In this document: one piece after another, positions 30,170 to 35,402 of the stretch
Layout: every line of letters starts with the position of its first letter
Numbering within the stretch: position 1 is the stretch's first letter
Translations under genes and position numbers: made by a program
The notes under the pieces: model-generated
What the model was told of the DNA's origin: nothing
The model's input: the letters and a program-made list of their open reading frames with translations, nothing else
The model's database searches: none
From: Chloroflexota bacterium
GTDB lineage: Bacteria > Chloroflexota > Anaerolineae > Promineifilales > Promineifilaceae
NCBI GenBank assembly: GCA_024277135.1
Contig: JAJRVV010000082.1
Span: 1-35,402, forward strand
DNA: 35,402 nucleotides
Direction of reading: 5' to 3'

Positions 30170-31036
30170 ATGTTGAAGCTAAAAGTTGTGGTTGATGATC
30201 GGGCGCGGCTGGTGACGGCCGCTCTCGCCGCCAGCGATTGGCCCGTATACGAACAAGATCAAGCGCCCCACGCCGTCCATGCCCACAGCAAACAACTGCG
30301 CCAATTTATGCAGCCCTATCGCACCCATCCGGCGGTGGTGGGGGTGAATGTGGGGCTGGCGCAGGGCACGGCCGTATCCGACTTCTTCACCGCCGCTCTG
30401 CGCTGTACCTGGCCCGGGCTGGAGCCAACCGAACCCTTGCCTTACAGTTTGCGCGATGGCATTTGGCTGCAAGCGCTGGCCGATTTTGGGCGGGAAACGG
30501 CCGTTGCCGGATTCTGGAACGAACACGCCGCCCAATGGCAGGCAGCGCAGGCGGGATTAGCTCGAATTTTTGGCGAGAGCGACATCATCTCCTTCATCAG
30601 CCAGTTGTTGAGCAGCCCAGTTTCGCGCAAAACGGCCGTCATGCCCACCATCACCTACCCCATGCTCAACCCGGTATTGGCCAACACCGCCGAAGCGCTC
30701 TTTTTCATCCTGCCCCCGGCCAAAGCGTGGGGCGAGTCTCCGCCCTGGCCGCACGGCGAAGACCCCGGCTGGGCGGTGGCGCAGACCTGCCGCCATCTGG
30801 CCGCTCATTTCCTCAAGAGCAGCCTGGAGCCGCTGGATGAAACCGGGCAAAAGCTGCTGATTCATGCGGCCGTCACCCTTTGCCTGGCAAATGATTTCGA
30901 CGAGGCGGAAGCGATGGCCTACCTGGTACGCATCAAAAAAGAGCGAAATTTACCCCGCCTGCCCCTCATCGTGGAAAAACTGAGGGAGCATCTGGCGGCG
31001 GCGGACGGCCGTTCGCTGGCACATCTTTTTACGTGA
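30170..31036 (+). CDS. Conserved-looking cytoplasmic protein of unknown function (288 aa)
   Basis: I do not recognise the family. The product is soluble, with no signal peptide or membrane helix. It starts MLKLKVVVDDRARLVTAAL and has a His-rich stretch (H-A-V-H-A-H-S-K-Q-L-R-Q-F), a Trp-rich middle with F-W-N-E-H-A-A-Q-W, an M-P-T-I-T-Y-P-M-L-N-P segment and a helical C-terminus. The E-H and H-x-H groups could bind a metal, which is speculation. GGGAAG lies about 7 nt before ATG 30170. Four ACGGCCGT copies fall in the gene. It precedes the HigA-type gene but is separated from it by a strong hairpin. Confidence 0.65.
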   Translation: MLKLKVVVDDRARLVTAALAASDWPVYEQDQAPHAVHAHSKQLRQFMQPYRTHPAVVGVNVGLAQGTAVSDFFTAALRCTWPGLEPTEPLPYSLRDGIWLQALADFGRETAVAGFWNEHAAQWQAAQAGLARIFGESDIISFISQLLSSPVSRKTAVMPTITYPMLNPVLANTAEALFFILPPAKAWGESPPWPHGEDPGWAVAQTCRHLAAHFLKSSLEPLDETGQKLLIHAAVTLCLANDFDEAEAMAYLVRIKKERNLPRLPLIVEKLREHLAAADGRSLAHLFT

Positions 31037-31042
31037 CGTGAG

Positions 31043-31075
31043 AGACTACAAAAGTTTCCCAAACTTTTGTAGTCT
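31043..31075. promoter_or_regulatory. 15-bp perfect inverted repeat upstream of higA
   Basis: AGACTACAAAAGTTT and AAACTTTTGTAGTCT are separated by CCC. Without a following T-run it is a better operator or dispersed palindrome than a terminator. HigA-type proteins commonly bind a palindrome before their own gene. Confidence 0.55.
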
Positions 31076-31098
31076 ACCCCCCGAAATGGTGGTGTTTT

Positions 31099-31422
31099 AT
31101 GGCAACAAAACAAATTTCCCCCGTTCACCCCGGCGAGATATTGCTAGAAGAGTTTCTCAAGCCACTCGGCATCAGCCAATACCGGTTGGCAAAAGAATTG
31201 AAGGTATACCCGCGTAAAATCAATGAGATCGTTCACGGTAAGCGGGCTATAACGGCCGATACCGCCTTGCGGCTTAGTCTCTATTTCGGCACAACGGCGG
31301 AGTTGTGGATGAACCTGCAAACATTGTACGATCTAGAGAAAACCAGAGATTTGATCGCAGATCGGATAAAGCAAGAAGCGCAGCCATTGCTCCGCGAAGA
31401 TTTTATCCCGACAGCCGCTTGA
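31099..31422 (+). CDS. higA: HigA-type XRE-family antitoxin/regulator without a visible toxin
   Basis: The 107-residue protein matches the HigA/VapI addiction-module antidote family: V-H-P-G-E-I-L-L-E-E-F-L-K-P-L-G-I-S at the start, an XRE helix-turn-helix (about 25-80: S-Q-Y-R-L-A-K-E-L ... I-N-E-I-V-H-G-K-R-A-I-T-A-D-T-A-L-R-L), and Y-F-G-T-T-A-E-L-W-M-N-L-Q. HigA neutralises the mRNase HigB and represses the operon. HigB is normally directly upstream, but here that place holds a perfect 15-bp inverted repeat and an unrelated gene. It is therefore an orphan antitoxin or a stand-alone regulator. GGTGGTG sits 4 nt before ATG 31099. Confidence 0.88.
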   Translation: MATKQISPVHPGEILLEEFLKPLGISQYRLAKELKVYPRKINEIVHGKRAITADTALRLSLYFGTTAELWMNLQTLYDLEKTRDLIADRIKQEAQPLLREDFIPTAA

Positions 31423-31459
31423 TTCTGCTTTCCGCTCTCTGATTTCTGTCTGCAACGCA

Positions 31460-31488
31460 TTGACAACCAACCGCTGTCTGTTTACCCT
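31460..31488 (+). promoter_or_regulatory. Promoter with -10 box 6 nt before ATG
   Basis: TTGACA (31460-31465), a 17-bp spacer and TACCCT (31483-31488), then ATCAGT and ATG 31495. The start codon coincides with the expected transcription start, so the mRNA is probably leaderless. Confidence 0.55.
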
Positions 31489-31494
31489 ATCAGT

Positions 31495-34350
31495 ATGGCA
31501 CTTGGCAGACTTACTATCACGCCACCGTTGGCGGAAACGGCCGTCCACACTCTGGACGCGCCGGAACTCATCGTGGGCCGCTCCCCCCAGGCCGACATCA
31601 CCATCCCCGACCCGCTCATCTCGCAGCAGCACGCCCGCATCACCAGCGACGGCGACGCACTCTGGATCGAAGACCTCGGCTCCACCAACGGCGTCTTCGT
31701 CAACGGCTTGCGGCTGACGCCGGGCATCCCCGTGCCGCTGCCGGATGGGGCCAAGCTGGAAATGGGCGACTCGACGCTGCAATTCTCCGCCGCGCCGCTG
31801 ATGCCGTTGGACGCCACTCTGATCACCCGCTCCCCGCTCGATGACACCCTCACCCCCCAGCCCGACGCCCCATTTTGGAAAAATCGCTGGGTTCCGGCAG
31901 GGGGATTGGCTCTCCTGGGACTGCTCATCCTCATCGCCGCCTTCTTGCTCTGGCCCCGGCCGGACACGCCGCCCGCCATCACCGCTGACACCACCGCCAC
32001 GTCTACCGCAACCAGCACGCTGCCGCCGCCAGCCGTCAGCCGCACCCGGATTGAGCCATGCCCTGAGCCGCCGATGCTGCCCATTGTGCCGCCCTCCTTC
32101 ACGGCCGTCGCCGCCAACCAACCCGCCAACCCCGCCCTCTATGCCATCCCCCTGTTGGAACTGCCTTTTCCTTACGATGGCGGCAATGAAAATTTTGGCG
32201 GAACCGGCGCCCAATTCCGCGCCGCCGTACAGCGATCCTTCAGCGGCGGCCGCATCAACAGCTTTTTCGACCATTTCTACCCGCTTTACCCAGCGCCAAC
32301 CGATGCGTCCTCTCTCTTTGGCCGCGAACCGGCCGAACCCCCCATCGGCGGCAGCGTCCTCATGTTTGACGGCCAGTTGAGCGGCGGCGACTATTACAGC
32401 GGCCATCCCGCGTATGATTTTTCCACCTTCATCCCCCGCCAGCCCGCCACGCCGGTGTTTGCCGCCGCCGATGGCGTGGTTTACGACGTGGGCCAGCACT
32501 CCTCCGGCGCGTTGTTCGTCAAATTGGTACACGCCGTCCCCGATGTGGGTGATTTCCTCACCATCTACTGGCATCTAAATCCGGACGAATTTTTCCAGGC
32601 GATGCAGGGACGGCAGGGGGAAACGATTACGGCCGGAACCCGCATTGGCACCATGGGCAACACCGGCTGGAGCAGCGGCCATCACCTCCATTTTGAAGTG
32701 CGCTTTGACCGGAATGGGGATGGCGCATTTACCGCCGATGAGTCGGTAGACCCCTTTGGCTTCATCCCCAGCCCGACTTACCCCGCCGACCCCTGGGGAC
32801 AGCCCGTCAGCTTCACCGACGGCCGCGGCAATTTGTACACCCATGCCGCCAGCGTCAGCCCTTATCTGTGGCGGCATCCGTTGGGCGCGGCCGTCCAAAT
32901 CCTGGAAAGCGGCGGCGGCCAGGTTCCGTTGGCGGGCGTTGGCGGCGAAGGGGGGCTGTGCGCCCCGGCGCGTTCCCTGCCGCCCGGCGGTACCGTTTTC
33001 TACTCCTACGCCCCCGACCCGCCGCCCACGCCCAATCTGGCGGGGACAGGCGAAGGCTGCGTTCTGTCCGCCATCGCCCCGGATGGCAGCCCGGCGACTT
33101 CGTTTGACACGGCCGCGCGTGTGGAACTGCCCTACAATCCGGCCGAATTCTCCCATCTCGACCCGGACACCGTCGCCATTTACTGGCAGGACGCGGGCAG
33201 CAGCGATTGGTATCCGCTGCCCACCCAGTTTGATGAGGAACGGGGCGTCGCCGCCGCCGAATCGAGCAAGCCGGGCCACTGCGCCCTGCTGGGTCAACCC
33301 ACCCAGGACGTGACGAAGCCGCGAACCAGCATCGAAGTCAGCGGCGAGCGGGGAGTGGACGGCGCCTTTTACGACGTGGTGACGGTCAGCGCCAGCGCCA
33401 GCGACGCCGGGGGCGTGGCTAAAATCGAGTACAGCCTGGACGCGGGCGACACCTGGCGGTTGTACACCGGGCCATTCACGTTAGCGGCCAATGGCATCCC
33501 CGAACCGCTGCCGGACGAGATGGAGGAGGATTTTGGCAGCGGGCCGGGCCGGTTCCTGGTATTGTTTTCCACCACCGACACGGCGGGCAACGTGGAAGAG
33601 CCGCCCGCCTTTCGCCGGATTGTGATCGATCCGTCGAAAGCGCCGCCGCCGGAAACGACGCCGACGCCAACGCCGACTTTCACCCTCACGCCTTCACCGA
33701 CAACATGTGTGCCCAGAGTGACGGCCGTGCTCAATGCCAATGTGCGCTGGGGGCCGGGTCTGATCTACGAACCGCCGGTGGCGGCCATGGCTGTGGGCGA
33801 ATCGGCCCCCATTTTAGGCAAAAACAGCGATGGCAGTTGGTGGCAGATTGACCTGAACCCCAATGCGGCAACTCAATTTTGGGTGGCGGACTCGGTGGCG
33901 GAAATCAACTGTGGCCGGGAGGATGTGCCGGTGGCAGCCACGCCTGTGCCGCCCACCTTCACGCCCACGCCCACCCAGACGCCCACCTCCACGCCGACCA
34001 GCACGCCAACAACCACGCCCACGCCCACCCGTACTCGTATCCCGGACAAAAGGCCGCCCGGCGTCAGCGCCAGCCATTCGCCCACGCTGGTATGGGAAAA
34101 CAGTCAGGTCACATTCACGGCCACGGCGTCGGATAATGTGGGGGTGGCGCGGATGGAGATTTGGATACGGCCGTCTGCTAACGCACTTTGGGTAAAAGCC
34201 AAGACTTGTTTGGATGCCACTTTCTGCACCTATCTGGGCGGCCCCTACACGCCGGGCACGGTGACGTACATCGCTTATGCCTGGGATGCGGCCGACAATG
34301 TGGGCAACAGTGGTCAGATCAGTTTCAACGTCTTGTCTATTCCGCAGTAG
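31495..34350 (+). CDS. FHA-domain membrane protein with extracellular M23 peptidase and SH3/Ig-like repeats
   Basis: The 951-residue protein begins with a cytoplasmic FHA domain (about 20-98: G-R-S-P-Q-A-D-I, S-Q-Q-H-A-R-I, G-S-T-N-G-V-F-V-N-G), which binds phosphothreonine. One membrane helix (about 133-153) and a Thr/Ala-rich stalk follow. The external M23 (LytM-type) domain (about 285-430) carries the zinc ligands H304-x(3)-D308 and H399, with H397 and H360 also conserved (S-G-H-H-L-H-F-E-V). Beyond it come Ig-like domains with D-A-G-G-V-A-K-I-E-Y, an SH3-like unit (A-N-V-R-W-G-P-G), a Thr-Pro stalk and a final Ig-like domain. It should cut peptidoglycan cross-links, perhaps controlled by a Ser/Thr kinase elsewhere. 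No Shine-Dalgarno; leaderless start likely. Confidence 0.9.
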   Translation: MALGRLTITPPLAETAVHTLDAPELIVGRSPQADITIPDPLISQQHARITSDGDALWIEDLGSTNGVFVNGLRLTPGIPVPLPDGAKLEMGDSTLQFSAAPLMPLDATLITRSPLDDTLTPQPDAPFWKNRWVPAGGLALLGLLILIAAFLLWPRPDTPPAITADTTATSTATSTLPPPAVSRTRIEPCPEPPMLPIVPPSFTAVAANQPANPALYAIPLLELPFPYDGGNENFGGTGAQFRAAVQRSFSGGRINSFFDHFYPLYPAPTDASSLFGREPAEPPIGGSVLMFDGQLSGGDYYSGHPAYDFSTFIPRQPATPVFAAADGVVYDVGQHSSGALFVKLVHAVPDVGDFLTIYWHLNPDEFFQAMQGRQGETITAGTRIGTMGNTGWSSGHHLHFEVRFDRNGDGAFTADESVDPFGFIPSPTYPADPWGQPVSFTDGRGNLYTHAASVSPYLWRHPLGAAVQILESGGGQVPLAGVGGEGGLCAPARSLPPGGTVFYSYAPDPPPTPNLAGTGEGCVLSAIAPDGSPATSFDTAARVELPYNPAEFSHLDPDTVAIYWQDAGSSDWYPLPTQFDEERGVAAAESSKPGHCALLGQPTQDVTKPRTSIEVSGERGVDGAFYDVVTVSASASDAGGVAKIEYSLDAGDTWRLYTGPFTLAANGIPEPLPDEMEEDFGSGPGRFLVLFSTTDTAGNVEEPPAFRRIVIDPSKAPPPETTPTPTPTFTLTPSPTTCVPRVTAVLNANVRWGPGLIYEPPVAAMAVGESAPILGKNSDGSWWQIDLNPNAATQFWVADSVAEINCGREDVPVAATPVPPTFTPTPTQTPTSTPTSTPTTTPTPTRTRIPDKRPPGVSASHSPTLVWENSQVTFTATASDNVGVARMEIWIRPSANALWVKAKTCLDATFCTYLGGPYTPGTVTYIAYAWDAADNVGNSGQISFNVLSIPQ

Positions 34351-34371
34351 CGTTTCAATCTTTCCCGAAAA

Positions 34372-34429
34372 GCCACAGAGGACACAGAGAGCGCAGAGGG
34401 TTGTTTCTTTCTTTAGCGCTCTCTGTGGC
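34372..34429. repeat. CACAGAGGACACAGAG repeat with inverted arm
   Basis: The block at 34372-34400 matches the MFS-tail repeat. GCGCTCTCTGTGGC (34416-34429) can fold back on it. It lies between two convergent genes and may act as a shared terminator structure. Confidence 0.65.
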
Positions 34430-34438
34430 AAAAGTTCC

Positions 34439-34888
34439 CTAGCCAAATGGCAGCAACGGCCGTTGCCAGGGAATCGCCAGGAAAATCGCCGCCATCGCCA
34501 AACTAAACAAAATCGCCGTCTTTTTGTGCCGGGCGTTATCAGCCGTGGTGCGCTCGACCAGCGCTGTCCCAGCGTGTACCAGGGCCAGCGCCAAAATCAT
34601 GTAAAAGATGTGCTCAACGGCAAAGAAGCGCATTTCCGGGTCGGACATGGCTGCGCCAAAATCGTCAAACGCCGACTGTATCACCGGACTGAGAAAAGCA
34701 TACAGCATCAGTCCCAACAACATTTGCACATCCATGCTGATGGTAAAAGCCAGCCCTAATTTTTTATCCAGAATCGCCCATTCTTTTCCGTTGAGCCAGC
34801 CATAAATCGCCCGTCCGGCGGCGGCTAATCCGGCTAACACGACCAGCCAACGAATGATCGAATGCAGCGTTAACACTGTTGTATACAT
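34439..34888 (-). CDS. Four-helix membrane protein, cytochrome-b-like pattern
   Basis: The 149-residue protein has four hydrophobic helices and His residues at helix positions: L-H-S-I-I-R-W in helix 1, V-E-H-I-F-Y in helix 3 and L-V-H-A-G. This resembles small proteins in Bacteroidota and Chloroflexota that are sometimes annotated as cytochrome b, so heme binding is possible but unproven. ATG 34888 is preceded by GGAG 6-7 nt upstream, and the longer frame to 34939 is rejected. A perfect inverted repeat (34916-34935) lies directly upstream and may be an operator. The gene converges on the FHA-M23 gene. Confidence 0.75.
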   Translation of the reverse strand: MYTTVLTLHSIIRWLVVLAGLAAAGRAIYGWLNGKEWAILDKKLGLAFTISMDVQMLLGLMLYAFLSPVIQSAFDDFGAAMSDPEMRFFAVEHIFYMILALALVHAGTALVERTTADNARHKKTAILFSLAMAAIFLAIPWQRPLLPFG

Positions 34889-34915
34889 GTGGTTCTCCTC
34901 GTTTTCGTTTGATCC

Positions 34916-34935
34916 ATTCCCCGGTGTCGGGGAAT
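34916..34935. promoter_or_regulatory. ATTCCCCG inverted repeat, candidate operator
   Basis: ATTCCCCG-GTGT-CGGGGAAT is a perfect 8-bp stem about 28 nt upstream of ATG 34888. Two further CGGGGA copies follow at 35007-35050. Confidence 0.45.
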
Positions 34936-35006
34936 TCAAAAACGACTATATGCCATTAGTTCCGAATGTCAACCAACCGCCGCAGTCAACCTGTTTGATA
35001 CTAGAG

Positions 35007-35050
35007 TACCGGGGACAAAATGGCTATTCCCTACCGGGGAAAAAAGTGGC
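35007..35050. repeat. Imperfect direct repeat TACCGGGGA...GTGGC
   Basis: TACCGGGGACAAAATGGC (35007-35024) and TACCGGGGAAAAAAGTGGC (35032-35050) start 25 bp apart. They share the CGGGGA core with the inverted repeat at 34916-34935. Confidence 0.5.
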
Positions 35051-35084
35051 AAACTATGAGAACTTGGTGATAGAGGTATGTAAG

Positions 35085-35201
35085 ATGATGATTTTAATGG
35101 TATCTGTTTTCGCTTTTTTTTATATGGTATTGTTTTGGCAGAAAACACGGCAGTTACAGCTGGCGGCGCTCCATCACCAACAACGTGATCCCCGCCCCTA
35201 A
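35085..35201 (+). CDS. Tiny membrane peptide (38 aa), tentative
   Basis: The ORF starts MMILMVSVFAFFYMVLFW, one hydrophobic helix, then has a polar tail (Q-K-T-R-Q-L-Q-L). AGAGG lies 8 nt before ATG 35085, and a strong terminator follows 25 nt after the stop codon. This gene-like arrangement is the main support; there is no recognisable homologue and chance cannot be excluded. The rest of 34889-35084 holds the CGGGGA motifs. Confidence 0.4.
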   Translation: MMILMVSVFAFFYMVLFWQKTRQLQLAALHHQQRDPRP

Positions 35202-35226
35202 CATTCCCCACCCCTTTGCCGCCAGC

Positions 35227-35260
35227 AAACAGGCCGGTCAATTGACCGGCCTGTTTTTTT
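35227..35260 (+). terminator. Strong Rho-independent terminator
   Basis: A 15-bp perfect palindrome (35227-35241 with 35242-35256) ends in seven T (35254-35260). It implies plus-strand transcription through 35085-35201 or a small RNA there. Confidence 0.85.
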
Positions 35261-35262
35261 GT

Positions 35263-35402
35263 CTAGCAGGCTGTCGGAGAATGATTTAATGGATACACGG
35301 ATGATACGGATCTAACGGATTTACACGGATTTTCCCTTATTTTATCCGTGAAAATCCGTCCAATCCGTTCTACCCGTGTTGCTATTTCGACTCTTCCGAC
35401 AA
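35263..35402. mobile_element. Second MITE-like element with CTAGCAG...TGTCGGA ends
   Basis: It begins CTAGCAGGCTGTCGGAGA (35263-35280) and reaches TCTTCCGACAA (35392-35402) at the window edge, the inverted form of the same end. The interior is built of ACACGGAT/ATCCGT-type words that fold back on themselves. No ORF. It may continue past the window. Confidence 0.45.

Larger units (their letters stand above)
254..34463. repeat. Dispersed highly iterated palindrome ACGGCCGT
   Basis: By hand I counted about 69 exact copies between these limits, for example at 254, 34456 and in nearly every large gene. Most copies are in coding sequence, where ACG-GCC-GTN reads Thr-Ala-Val, and GGC-CGT reads Gly-Arg in another frame. 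One-base variants (GCGGCCGT, ACGGCCGC, ACGGCCGG) are also common. The function is unknown. Confidence 0.9.

Noticed and set aside
31037-31098. higB toxin gene directly upstream of higA
   Set aside because: Only 62 bp separate the genes and they hold an inverted repeat; no HigB-like frame exists on either strand nearby.
31333-32574. Long minus-strand ORF opposite the higA/FHA-M23 region
   Set aside because: It is Gly/Arg-rich with shadow-type composition; the plus strand encodes a clear FHA-TM-M23 protein there.
34969-35241. Minus-strand 90-residue ORF at the right end
   Set aside because: It spans the strong terminator arm and the CGGGGA repeats and has no ribosome site or recognisable features.

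Overview
The window looks like chromosomal DNA of an uncultured, GC-rich (roughly 57-60 %) member of the Chloroflexota, probably class Anaerolineae. The clues are long Thr-Pro linkers on secreted proteins, PPC- and DUF5666-type lipoproteins, a multi-GAF histidine kinase, several family-39 membrane glycosyltransferases, and an infC-rpmI-rplT operon. The assignment is inferred from gene content; no rRNA is present. I see no tRNA, rRNA, CRISPR array, prophage or intact transposase.

Layout. 1-1119 (-): truncated DUF5666 lipoprotein with Asn/Asp-rich linkers. 1267-4280 (-): compact operon of cupin, CPBP membrane protein, RlmD-like RNA methyltransferase and a second methyltransferase. 4439-5004: small SWIM zinc-finger gene behind a strong promoter and a leader hairpin, then a short element with inverted ends. 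4999-8961 (-): a 1320-residue sensor kinase. 9136-14722 (-): three overlapping genes for polytopic glycosyltransferases (two GT39, one DUF2723/GT117). 14862-16295 (-): rplT, rpmI, infC; then a 58-residue membrane protein and a class-D-like sortase. 17715-20536 (-): a third GT39 paralogue and a SAM methyltransferase. 20740-24305 (+): LCP-family ligase and a four-PPC-domain lipoprotein. 24299-29173 (-): Thr/Pro-linked surface protein, PpiC-type lipoprotein, small membrane protein, imidazolonepropionase (HutI) and an MFS transporter. 29312-34350 (+): CPBP-like protein, unknown protein, HigA-type regulator, and an FHA-TM-M23 peptidase. 34439-34888 (-): a four-helix membrane protein. The right end holds a tiny ORF, a strong terminator and a second element with the same ends as the one at 4894-5004.

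How it fits together. The main theme is the cell envelope: lipid-linked sugar transfer (three GT39, one GT117), sugar or lipid modification (methyltransferase), attachment of polymers or proteins (LCP, sortase), cell-wall hydrolysis under a phosphopeptide-binding domain (FHA-M23), and folding or binding at the surface (PpiC, PPC, DUF5666). Housekeeping (infC operon) and histidine catabolism (HutI) genes are interspersed.

The strongest unexplained signal is at genome scale. The palindrome ACGGCCGT occurs about 69 times by my hand count, where about one is expected, mostly inside genes, where it is often read as Thr-Ala-Val. A second signal is that short simple intergenic-type repeats have entered coding sequence: they form equivalent loops of the glycosyltransferase paralogues and the C-termini of several proteins. 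Other notable points are a probable AUA start for IF-3, an in-frame stop near the expected start of the sortase, an RlmD-like enzyme without its catalytic Cys and Glu, and several promoters whose -10 box lies 6-9 nt before the start codon (leaderless or nearly leaderless mRNAs).
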